Source of the DNA: Amphibalanus amphitrite
Taxonomy: Eukaryota; Arthropoda; Thecostraca; Balanomorpha; Balanidae
Length of the DNA: 64,000 nucleotides
Assembly: GCF_019059575.1 (NCBI RefSeq)
Contig: NW_024881702.1
Coordinates: 1-64,000 of the forward strand
Direction: 5' to 3'
The position numbers were made by a program, and so were the translations under genes. Below, in pieces: positions 23,430-34,700 of this stretch (positions are counted from its first letter, which is position 1; each line of letters starts with the position of its first letter). Under the pieces are notes generated by a model. The model ran no database searches. It saw only the letters and a list, made by a program, of their open reading frames with translations, and had not been told where the DNA came from.

Positions 23430-23892
23430 GGTCTGCGGTTGGTGGGAGCAGCGGCAGCCAGTTGAAGTCAGTTGAGTGGAACAGGCCGTGTCCGGCTTTG
23501 AGGGGCACGTTAAACTTTGGCATCTAAATTCTCCCGTTACCCGGAATTGCGCGATCGGACAGTAGGGGTCGGGGTCTACGCAACCAGCTCTGCTTAGCGT
23601 AGGCTCCGGCTCTGTCAATCCGTCCATTCAAACATTCGAGCTAAATTTATAAAAAAGGTATAACCGAGTAAAAGCTGATAGGTAGATACTTGAAGAAAAA
23701 AAGCGGTCAACAAAAAAGAAGTCAACACGAGCAAGCTTCGTGATTTTATTTTTATTCACAACGAAGCCATTGAGGTTCATACCAACCAAGCATATGACAT
23801 ATTACAACACGCTAAACCGTCACATTAAAATACCGGGCTTCTCAAAAAAGTTAGACGGATTTCTTTTGCGAATAGACGACCCCTAACAACAT
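23430..23892. other. AT-rich DNA, nothing recognised
   Basis: Only short broken frames. No repeat ends were found. Confidence 0.35.
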
Positions 23893-23896
23893 TTAA

Positions 23897-24374
23897 AGGG
23901 ACCCTCCCACCTTCAAAAAAGTTTATGAATTGGCATGAAAGTGATGTCGCTCGGTTCAGAAAGAGCGAAAACGAATATCTACCAAATTTCACCGAAAAAT
24001 ATCCACCGGTTTTCAAGATATTAGACTTTTACTTTTGTTTACTTTTTTGGGATCTCCGCTGTTTCTAGCGACTTTATTTTAGAAGTGCGGCGTTTGCGGC
24101 AGATGTTGCGCGCAAATAGCATATACCACCACGTGCTACAAAACGTTTTAGTCAAACATTTAAAAATCGTTAGATATCTGCGCTGACGTCACACATTCAG
24201 AGGGGTATTCCTAAGCATTAGCCCCTCTGAATCAAAATGCTGCAATTTTGAAATTCAATATTTCCGATTTAAGGCATTTCTCGATGTTGTGAGTGCCGAA
24301 ACCGGTAATTGTGAGCCAGGGACCCCATTTTGGCTATCTCAACTCAAATCTAATGTTAAGGTGGGAGGGTCCCT
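23897..24374. mobile_element. 478-bp non-coding element with TTAA flanks
   Basis: The inverted ends AGGGACCCTCCCACCTT and AAGGTGGGAGGGTCCCT are perfect for 17 bp and bounded by TTAA on both sides (23893-23896 and 24375-24378). The inside is AT-rich, has no transposase and contains aggggtattcctaagcattagcccct, a partial hairpin. Because TTAAAGGG is itself self-consistent, the exact split between duplication and end could shift by a base or two. Confidence 0.8.
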
Positions 24375-24378
24375 TTAA

Positions 24379-25436
24379 GCAAAATCAATGCCCGTGGAAA
24401 AACGGATAATTTTTAGTAGATCTATATGATACCATGGTTGTTGAGCTTAAAACATGAAGGCGTGATCTTAGCAAGTAAAAGCAAAACTCATGATATTATG
24501 ATTTCGCAGACTAAGTCGGTCGGCTCGACACAACGCTATAAATAATAATATGGTTCATTCATATTATAATTATTTGTTTTGTCACAGCTAGGTAATGGGC
24601 CCAGCGGCAGCAAATCACTTCACAACACCACACATTACAAAATATCAATTTTGAACATGAAAAGCGATTGAAGGACGAGTTACAACCGCCGACCCCGGTC
24701 CCTGGTAAAGGTCACAGCGGTGACAACAGCGGTAACAGGTGACGTGACACGCACGGCCTTACATACATATGTGCGTCAATGGGAGGGTCGGCGCCGGGTC
24801 GCACACAGCCGGGACCCGGTGCACCATCGGCTGGTTGTCGGTGGCCGCTTAGTGATGTGGGGGATGGCCGGGAGCCGGATCTCCGTCGGCCGGGGGACCC
24901 CTCCCCGCCCACGTCAGAGGAGCAGGGGTGTTCGCTCGGGCCGCACCACGCCCCAGCTGCACGCCGTCAAAGGTCAGAGGTCGGCAGCGGTTACAGGTGC
25001 GGTTAGGGCAGGGCAGGGGTGGGGGCCGCGTCTGCCCACCCGGCCGCGGCCCAGCACAATGTGTGACAGTCAGTACACACTACACAGTACACACGCAGAG
25101 CGGAGACGGCACAGCGTCACCGTGCCACCGGCCAGTCCAACCGCGCCTGCAAACTTCCCCTCTGCCTTGGGCAGATAGACTCTCCGAGCGCAGACACGTG
25201 CCAGTTTTGGTCTGCGGCGGCGCTAGAGGAGGTATCTAAGTACCGAGAACCGGAGGGCGGCCCGGGTGCGGCGCTAGCACCGGCCGCCGCGGAAGGCCGG
25301 CATTGCGCCGCGGCCCCAGACCTGGTCGGTGGAGCCACAGCTGACAGCGCCCCGACGAGCGCGATGAGTGGAGTGGATCGCGCCGGGGAACAGGGCCGGA
25401 TCGGAATCCCCGGTACGACCGGGGCCGGTCGCCGTC
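24379..25436. other. AT-rich then GC-rich DNA, no gene recognised
   Basis: Positions 24380-24690 are AT-rich and 24690-25436 GC-rich. Open frames are low complexity. Confidence 0.35.
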
Positions 25437-25728
25437 CCTCCCGCCGTCCACTGGTGCGTCCGTCCCTCCTCCCGCCGTCCACTGGTGCGTCCGTCCCTCC
25501 TCCCGCCGTCCACTGTTGCGTCCGTCCCTCCCTCCCGCCGTCCACTGGTGCGCCAGTCCCTCCCTCCCGCCGTCCACTGGTGCGTCCGTCCCTCCCGCCG
25601 TCCCTCCCGCCGTCCACTGGTGCGTCCGTCCCTCCCTCCCGCCGTCCACTGGTGCGTCCGTCCGTCCCTCCCGCCGTCCACTGGTGCGTCCGTCCCTCCC
25701 TCCCGCCCGACGTCCACTGGTGCCCGCC
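25437..25728. repeat. Minisatellite, 9 copies of cgccgtccactggtgcgtcc
   Basis: Nine units of about 29-40 bp share cgccgtccactggtgcgtcc followed by gtccctccctcc. One unit carries an extra ccgtccctcc, and the last is diverged. Confidence 0.95.
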
Positions 25729-28476
25729 GTGGGTGCTGCAGAGCTGATTGTCCATACGTGACTTTCATGGAGGATGGTTGGCGAGCGTGATTAGGTCGTC
25801 AAATCAGTGCCGTCCGTTCCCATAGAGCCAGCAAATGCAATGGAATGGCCTCCCATATACTGCCGTCTATGCATCGAGCATGAACGTAACCCCGACCTAT
25901 AGTGATCTACAGAGCTTGTGGATAGAGAAATATCGCATGTGAAAGGAAAACAGGTCTGGGAATCACGGTGCAAGCAGCTTCATCGGCATGCAGGCCCCGC
26001 GCGCCCTCACCTCCGCCCGAAGATGAGGTGATCGTTCGGGCATGGTCTATTTCCCGACCTGACCGCGCCTAATGCCCTGCCATCGGGTACGTGTCTGACA
26101 ATGAGCGGCTAATCGACATAGAGTAATGTTCCCAGTTCACGATAAGGTTGCCAGCTAGCCAGCCACAATAGCCTTCAATCGACATCAAAACGAGATGTGG
26201 TAGATGGGGCGATCACGATCCCGGCTAAAGGACGTACGGTTGGCAAGTCGCCAGTGAGTGGGTAGGACGCGTTTAACAAACGGCTACATAGGTTAGGTAT
26301 TGCCCGGCTGACGTCATCCGAGCCGTTATCTCCGCGGACCAGACGGTCCTGGTAATGGAGATATCTATAGCCGGGGGCCGGCTCTGAGAGCGGCGCCGGC
26401 CGGTCGGTGGCGGTCGGACGGCGGCGGTCCGTCAGAGCAGCGGTCCGCCGGGGGCACACTGCCGGCCCGGACCGGTGGTCAGCGCCACACCCCGCCCGGC
26501 CGGAGAGACGGCGCCCGCCGCCACACCCGCCCTCCCGGCCGCAGAGACGGCCGCCGGCCAAGGTCGCCGTCGGCCGCCACCCGAGTGTCGCCCCGGCCCG
26601 GCCCGAAATAGAGCGCCGGTCACGGGACAGGTGTGAACAGCAGACGCCGCCGTGACGTCACCGGTCACCGAGCGCGTGCGTCACGGCGCCGCTCAGAGAT
26701 GGAGAGGGGTCCGAACGGGACACGGCCCACCGGCCAAACCACGCCGAGCCGCCGGAATGTGGGGGAAAAATCCCGCACGTGATGGTGCGAGAGGACTGGG
26801 AGCTAAAATAGGGCCCCAGCGGCTGAGAATAAACTGCGGTATGTGCCCGGCTTCTGGTGGCTCTTAAATGGCGATCGGATTCAGTTACTTCTCTAATCTT
26901 ATGTACGTAGATGATCACGAGAAACAATTGGCAATCAATTAGGATCACTGCTCAACTATAAACTTACCTACGTTCAAAACGACGTCATCGTTACCCCAAG
27001 TTTCGTACCTGCTCCATGCTCCACGAACATGTGTGTTAAATGCTGAGATAAGAATATGGTCTCGATATTTAACTTCTTCCCGACTCAGCATAAAGATAGT
27101 AGTCGAATGGTGTGAAGAAGGGTTCACTCCGCCCGCCCAGCGTACGAGACGGATTCTCTGCCGCGCCCTATCCCCACGCCAGCGGAGGCGGTCAGCAGCT
27201 GAACCTGCTTGGCCCCGTCATCCCACGTCGCTGTGCGTTCCGGTCCGTCCACGTTTAATCCCGGTCACGTCCCTGTCCGGGGGGGAAGTTCGGCGGCCCG
27301 TCCTGTTACCGGGTGAAGCCGGCTGAGCCCGGCGGCACCGTCCGTCCGCCCCGGCCCGGCTGATTGGAAAGTCGCCGCCGCCGGAGCCGCCGAGCCGAGC
27401 GGCCGTTCTGCGAACCGCGTGTCTCCGGCGACCGAGTCGCCCAGGAACAGGGCCGGGGTACCCAGTGCCGAGCGGCGCCAAACCCGGCCAGATGGTATCA
27501 CCTGCGGCCGAGCAGACGGCAGACAGGGCCGCCTGCGCGCTATCGGGTGTGTTGGCAGGATTGCCCGCGCACCTCCCGACCCCAGCCCGGCCGCCAGACG
27601 AGCCGCTCTCTGCTGCCCCGGCTCGAGTGGTGCACGCAGACGCACCTGGGTGAGACCTTCGTGTGCGTCCCGCCCCCGCGGCTATCAGACGCGGTCCCTG
27701 TTGGCTAGTCGAGGTCGCCGGCTGTATCGAGCGCGTCACGTCGTGTAGAGATTATTGCGGCCCGTGATGGAGAGCATTGACACAAATCTCTATGTGTATT
27801 CACCAAGGTGAGCATGCTCGTGTGCTAAGCTGAAGCCTGAAACGACCCATGCAAGATTGGCCTGACGACCTTCTCTCCTGCAATTTGTTCCATTGTGCCA
27901 CGAACATCTGAATTCCAACAAAGGTCGAGCCGGCCGCGGACAATGAAAGTGAGCGCACTCTCCACTCGGTCGTTGATTGAATCGGGAGCAGTACTTTCAT
28001 ATGTGCACTGCCCTCGGGAGTGTCGGAGAGACCAGTAGCAGCGCCGAATCTGCTGAATGAGTCCAAGCGTGGGCGTCAAACGCCGAACTTCAGTTACCCA
28101 CGGCATAGAGAACGACGCCATCACAAGTCACAAGTCACGTCATTCACCGGCGACACTGTTACTTGAGCCTTTGATAAAACACCAAACACTTCAAAACTTC
28201 AAAACCAAGCCTTCAAAACTGCACCCAGTCCTCTCATTTGCTTTAATTTAGTAGAAATGATACAAAAAGCGTTGCCGTTACTGCGCAGCACGGAACACTA
28301 ACTAGACGTTCTGAAAAGTACCAAGTCAGTAGAGGAACACAAAGAACTGCATACAGTGTGACAGGAAACGACACCAAAACTGCCATTACTCTATGTCGTA
28401 TAATGTTGAAAAAATAAGACCAGCTATATTTATTGTTCACACAGCAAATGCACCGCTTGGGTGTGAAAACAATGCG
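25729..28476. other. Mixed DNA with a GC-rich core, no gene recognised
   Basis: Positions 25729-26380 are mixed, 26380-27700 CpG-rich apart from an AT-rich gap at about 26860-27110, and 27760-28476 AT-rich. No conserved domain or RNA gene was found on either strand. The copy of ttaacccgcg at 28477 begins the next element. Confidence 0.35.
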
Positions 28477-28480
28477 TTAA

Positions 28481-29670
28481 CCCGCGCGGGGCTGGGGGGG
28501 GGTAAATTTTACCCCCCCTCACGAATTTTTGCGATATCTCAAAAACGGCGGCGCGCAGCGCCGCCAAACTTTCAGTACCTTTTCTTACATCAATTTGACA
28601 CCTTCCCTGAAAATTTGAGCGAAATCCGTCGGAAAATTTTTGAGAAATTGACGTTTTAGTGACGTCATGTTCGCCATTTTCGCCTCAAAAACGGCAAAAG
28701 TTCAAACGCCGCTAACATCTTCATTTTTAAAGGAATCAAGACGTAACAAAAAAGGTTATACGTAATTTTACTTTGTCTATCAAATGGCTATCTCGGTTTT
28801 TTGAAAATTTTGGATTTTGGCCTAAATTTTTTCAAAAAACTGATTTTTTTGGGAAAATCATTATAAAATCCAAAATTTTGAGTCTATCAAAAAAAACCGG
28901 AATATATGTCAGAGAAGTGGTCTATGTGCACCTACATACCAAATTTTAGAAGAATCGGTTCAAAAATGTGGGAGTTATTCAAAATTTTATGACGTCACGA
29001 CACACAAAATTTTTGAAAAATGACTTTTTTGGAAGTTCTAGACCTCCTACGGAAACAAAAATAGCACCATTCGATTCGCCGTGAAAAACTGCATCAGATA
29101 GACACGTTTTTAGGCCTTAACAACCAACTTCAAAATTTGACCTCACTTGACCTGACCTTGACCTGACCTCGACCTGAAATTCATCCAAAGGTGGTCCATA
29201 TCACTTATTGAGTGTGCCTATTGAATTCTATGAGTAAAATGACCCATAAAACATGTGTCGCACATGCCCTTTTCTATATTTTGTTTTTTGGTGACCTGAC
29301 CTGACCTGACCTGACCTTGACCTTGACCTCTGAATGATATTGTATGCAACGAATATTGTCTTGGTAGCCTAAGAACACGTTTTGGGCGATCAGTCTCAGT
29401 CCATGACTCCATTCTTCGGCAACTACGGTGCAAGGCCGATACTGTAGAAACTTGCAATTTGTACCCTTGACCTGACCTTGACCTTGACCTCAAACTTTAA
29501 ATTAAGTACATGTTTTTAGTAGTTCGTGGTGAGAGCTTTCGATTGGCGTTTGAATTTTCCAAATCGGACCATTAGTTCGGGAGATAACAGGGGGGGTAAA
29601 ATTTACCCCCCCCCCCCCCTCCCCCCCCCCAGCCCCGCGCGTTCGGCTGGAGACCCCAGCCCCGCGCGGG
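28481..29670. mobile_element. Non-coding TTAA element, copy B
   Basis: TTAA flanks at 28477-28480 and 29671-29674; ends CCCGCGCGGGGCTGGGG and its complement. The terminal hairpin here is seven G, TAA, a 3-base loop, TTA, seven C (28496-28518 and 29590-29612), so the core differs from copy A but pairing is kept. The word gatatctcaaaaacggcggc and the GGCGGCGC/GCGCCGCC hairpin follow at 28534-28566, as in copy A. The right end again has an inner copy of the terminus (cccagccccgcgcg) 28 bp inward. TGACCT arrays lie at 29137-29178, 29291-29330 and 29466-29492. Length (1190 bp) is almost equal to copy A (1186 bp), though the inside is diverged. No transposase was found. Confidence 0.8.
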
Positions 29671-29674
29671 TTAA

Positions 29675-31370
29675 TGGTTTGCTCGAAAGATCAGCTGACA
29701 TTGCGAATCGATTTCAATTATTGCAGCCTGTCGTCCCTGCCAATTTGTATGGAATGCTTTGATTGCCTTGTGTGGGCTGCCGGTAAACATATTCAGGTTT
29801 GCGACGGCCGCGGCCTTGTGCAGCGTGCACAGGCGGCCTCGGCTGACTGAGCCGTGTGTGACTGATCGGTGATCAGCTGCTCAGCGGTGCCCGGGCGGCG
29901 CCGACGGCTGCTGGCAGTGCTGGCGCCCGGTGCTGGCCGAGCACAGCCCGCCGCGCCGCTGACCGGGTGGTGCCGGCCCGCGTCGGTCGGTGAGTCGGGG
30001 GCAGTCCGCGGCGGACCAGTCGTCTCCGGGCGCCGCCCGTCGTCCCTCGCCCTCGCCGCCTCCCAACGGCCAGCTCGCCGGCTTTTTACCGGGTTTCGCT
30101 GGTTCGAGGAACGGCCAAGACCGGCCGGGGCCGGGGCCGACGGCTGGTGACCGGACCAGCAGCCGCTGTAGCTGGGCGATCCGCCGCCTCGGCCCGTACC
30201 GGTGCCACCCCACGCGTCCGTTCCCCGTCGCCGCGCCCGGCGGACCCCGCTGGAGCCCCCAGGACACAGATCCGGGTGCAGGGTGGCGTAGTTGGCCCTG
30301 AGAGCGCGGCCGGCGGCCCTTCTAACTCCGCCAGTCGCTGCAGCGCCAACAAAGCCAGCTGCTAATCCGGGCCCCATCGCCACACGCTGACTGAGACATT
30401 GCAGTGCGCGCGCCGCGCACGACTTGAGCGACATTTCTAAATCCGGTGCAAGAACAAACAAGGGCGCTCGTTACGTCATTGCCGTCCTCACAGTCACAGA
30501 GGCCGGGCCGTTGGGCGTCTCGCTGCACGTTTGGCAGGGTAAATGCAATGTCACCCGGCGAGCGACATTGTTCGGGAGGCCGGCGCCGTGACGCAACGTT
30601 AGCAGGGCCAGCGTGCACGTCAGACGCAGCTCCCCACCGTGACGCACGTTACGTCAGCGCGCTGTCAGCCGGCCGCGCGGCTGGAGCGAGGTCAGGTCAG
30701 CCGCCGCCGGCTGGCGGCCCCTGGCGGTGCCCGGTCCAGGCTCGCCCGGCCGTGGGACCGGCCGCGCGCCCTCCTGGGAAAGAATGTGCGGCACGTCTGC
30801 AGCGGTCGGCGAGCACGGCTGTGGGCACGGCGGTCCGTGCGGCACGGCCGCTGACTCAGACCGCTCACTCCTGACCCGCCCGACCGCATTCCGCCCCGCC
30901 GAGCCCCCAAACTTGGAAAGATTCAGCGGCCACAGGAGCATAGGGACACGGGTCAGGGGGAGGCAAGGAATAACCTCTTGACGACCCAGTTTGTCTTTGG
31001 GGGGTCACCCACACGGTGTGATCAGATTCCCGCCCCTGTTCAGTGAGCTGAGAACGGGAACGGCGGGCGGCCTGAGACCGGGGCCAGTCCGGCGACCGTT
31101 AGCCGGACTGGCACTCGGAAATGCCACGGACTGGCCGGCCCGGCATGGCGTCTGGTCGGCGAGAGCCGGAGCTGCTGCTCGCAGCAGGCCCGGACCTAGA
31201 GAGGGAGAGAGGCGCCTGCGCGCGCCGCCAAACACACACTCGGAGGCAAACGACCAGCGGAAGTCGGGAGCAGTGGGGGCCGAAAAACCGCTCCGTCTGG
31301 CAGACAGCACTAGCAAACAAACGCGGCCGTAATCTGAAGCCACAAAATATCAAACGGAAATCGTCAAGAT
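29675..31370. other. GC-rich block, no gene recognised
   Basis: CpG-dense from 29800 on. Frames of up to 222 codons are Pro/Ala/Arg/Gly-rich with no motif and overlap frames on the other strand, so they are judged shadows. Confidence 0.35.
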
Positions 31371-34300
31371 TAGGTACAAGAATATAACTGTAACATGTCC
31401 GCATTTATTAGGAAGAAAGCTTGCGTTCATCACTGACACAAATAGGTACAAAATGTACAAAAATGAACATTACTTCGATTCGTGCCAAGTGGCAAGTTAA
31501 GTGGCCATTTCATACCGTTCGGGATATTTACTCGGTCGTATGAAGCCTCGAACAGTCGTGCCAGGGCGCTCGTGTCTGTCCGTGATACGATACCATCGTT
31601 TTCCGTTTCCGAATTCCGCCCTCTCTCCATTCAGCGGAGGTGTGGTCGGCGTGACAGACTCTCCCTCGGCCGGCCGGCTCTGGCTGGCATTTTCCCTGAC
31701 AGGGAGCTCCCGGCCGTCGCGCTGCCGCCTGCAAGGGTAGGCGCGCCGCGGCCCGCAGTACACGGCGGCGCACCCGCCTGGTCTCGGCGACCGCAGCCAC
31801 GCACATAAACCTAACACCACGCGGGGCTGCGCGGCAGACGGGCCGCAGCGCGCACCATTGATCGTTGATTGCCATGGTATGTAAGTACCTGACATCTACT
31901 CAGTCACTTTCGCTGGCATGCTGATCTATAACAGAGCCCTAATTATTTTGTGAACGGATAAACTCCTTTGAAGGAGGAGGCACACGGTTTTTTCCGGATA
32001 TTTCGCGAAGGGTACGAAATGCGACCGACTCGTGAAACATGCATACCTGCCTCTACATCACACACGGCTATTCCAAGCACTTACTGCGTTTCTAGTGCGT
32101 GATATTATAGGCACTGCACAACAACGGAATACTTCAGGCAAAACTTGCAAAAAGGGTTATGAAAAGCACTGATTGAAGTGCATCCGATATTTACCTATTT
32201 TTTATTAAATTAATTCGATTCTGTAACGACACTGACTGAGCTGCCTTGACAAGCAAAATGAGAGAGGAAATACATTCAGAATAACTCCTTTGATCTTGGC
32301 AAAGCAACGTGATATTCATACATGCCTACAGCCTACGAACAATGTTTTACGGTCTACTCGTAGAAAGAAAACACAACAGACGCCACACAAGACTGAAGAC
32401 ACATAACGAACCTACTCCCTATAATAGATATTCATTGAGAAAAAGAAAATAGTGACAACGTAAGCAATGCGACTATCCCGTCGGATGCAAGGGAAGGAAG
32501 GCCGCTGAGACGAGGTTGGTCTGTCTGAGCTCTATTGTCATCTGCGCCAGCTTTGGGCTATAGGTTTCATTGGCTGGTCGCCGGCCATCACTACCCCAAA
32601 CCCCATGTCCCATTGGGCCCCATTTTTCTCCGCAGCATTTCGTCGCCGACGAATATAGAGCGGCGCTTTCCAACGTTATGCAATGGCCGTCATGGGCCGG
32701 CGGTACCCGGATGTGGCGCGGCTTGCACCGCCACGCCGCGGCCGCCGCGGCCCGGTTGACGGCTCTGTTTGGGTGGCGACGGCCGCGCGCCCACTGTGAT
32801 GACGGTTGCCCCGGCGGCGCTGACGTCAGGCGAGTACGCGGCGCCGTCGGTGACGCACGCGCGATTGATTTCTGGTGGCGTGTCGGCGTGCCCTGCGGCG
32901 GCCGGCACGGCCACGGCGCCTGGTAACGCGATACACGCCGCCGCCGCCGACAGGCATCAATGAAACTGCGCAGCGGCGGCGGCAGCGCCGGGGCCGGAGC
33001 CGGAGCCGGCCGAGAAAGTAGGTCCGCACGGTGCATGGCGCCGAGTAACGGGCAGGAAGCGGTGCCGCTCGCCGACCGGCGGCCGCTCTGCTCTGCCGCG
33101 GACCGGCCGTACATATACACCCGGCCAGCTGGGCGCGGCTGGCTACTGACTACACCTGCCGATTGCTTTATGCCCTTATTAATTGGAAACGGACGGCATC
33201 GGAAAACCATAAGCAAATCTATAATCTTATTAAATAGGTCTGGCTTACACCTACAGTCGAACAGTCGGAAAATAGCAAAGGCGAACTGTTTAGCTGATTT
33301 TGTTAGTCTACGCACAATACGTGCAAATGCCTGGACAACATAGTTCAGTGTCAACTATTAATCCCTCGGTCCTACCTTAGCTCTAAGTCTAACCCACAAC
33401 GAATGTACGTTAGAGGCAGCATTTCAACACCAGAAAACTGATAGCAGAATCCAAAACTGCTATATCCTCCAAGACCCCCTTATTTCGGCACTTTAGCCGG
33501 GAGGTGACTAAAGATTGATCCTACTCTCATCGACGGTCGACCACTTTGAAGAGAATACTCGTAAGTGTATCGCTGCATTCGAAGTGATAATTAAATTGTT
33601 TTCAATCAAAATCTATTACAGATTGCCGCTTGCATAAGGTTGCAGAATGGCCGCAATCGACATAGTCGACAATCAGGTATTAGCTATTTAAGTGCCGCGG
33701 TGCTCCATCGTTGCTAAATTTTGTGGGCACGCAACCCATCCAGTGGTGGTAACTATTTCTTGTATAAATACTTTCACGTGGCTCGCAGTGATGGGCTTCA
33801 AACAGCACCTCATGATTTACGGGCTCGCATGACGCCGCTGCGGAGTGGGTGTTGTCTACCTTGGCTGTGGAGCATGTGAATGTGATACGGTGTGCACTGT
33901 GCAATACATATATGGCTCTGCTAGTACCGTGTAGAATTATGGACATGCTATGTTGTCATTTCTACTGACCATCATACGTCAATGGGTTTTCTGTCTTATT
34001 TTTCCCTCAGGAGCATTTGCGAGTGCTGATAGCAAAAGCATGCGATGATTTTTGTTTTAATAAAACCAGCAGCAATAACTTGGCCACTGCATCTGGCACG
34101 ATACCTGGAGTAGCGTCTATGTAGTCGGCTACACCGGTCTGCCCCATCCCGGCTGCGGGCAGCCATGAGGGCCGACCGCACAAACAGCTCGGCCGGCCGA
34201 CTCCGCCGCCTTACGTAATCGGCCCGCGGCGCCACCAATCGTATCGAAAGGAGGTCACACAGTCCGGCCAGCCCCTCAGAGAGCGGCGAAGACGACCGAA

Positions 34301-34700
34301 AACGGCGGACTCAGGCCAAAAGGCTTGACCTCGCCTGGCACAGACTCTTCACTGAGCCCTGCCAAAGGTCAAAGGCGAGACTCGGCCCATTCAGACGTCA
34401 GTGGAAAAGCCGGTCACTCTGTGTCACACGGCCGGAGGGCGGTATTTACGCAGACACCGGGATTTCTCCAAAACTAGCGGACCGCGGGTGTCACTGCGCC
34501 AACCGCTGAAAATTTACACGGATATATCCGTAACTTCGTGACATTTTTCGTGATGCAGCGACTCATCACAGGCGATTTTGGGAGAGGGGAAGCGTAAGTG
34601 CAACACAAAGCGATTGTTTTGCTGGATGCAGATTCGGTACTAAGCTCTTCTCATTGCGAGATTCGCGGCGGTTTGTTACCGTCACACATTCCACAATCCA
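31371..34700. other. AT-rich DNA with two small GC-rich islands, no gene recognised
   Basis: GC-rich islands lie at 31610-31860 and 32690-33110. The rest is AT-rich with many stops. A 293-codon minus frame across 32473-33354 crosses both kinds of DNA without a recognisable domain. It could be a fragment of something real but shows no motif. Confidence 0.3.

Noticed and set aside
25117..25790. Possible repeat proteins on both strands (for example QWTAGGR units)
   Set aside because: All six frames are open because of the C-rich minisatellite. Unit length varies, so no single frame is kept.
31201..31225. Short GA-rich tract as a microsatellite
   Set aside because: It is too short and impure to list.
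32473..33354. 293-codon minus frame as a gene
   Set aside because: It crosses AT-rich and GC-rich DNA with no recognisable motif and overlaps several frames on the plus strand.
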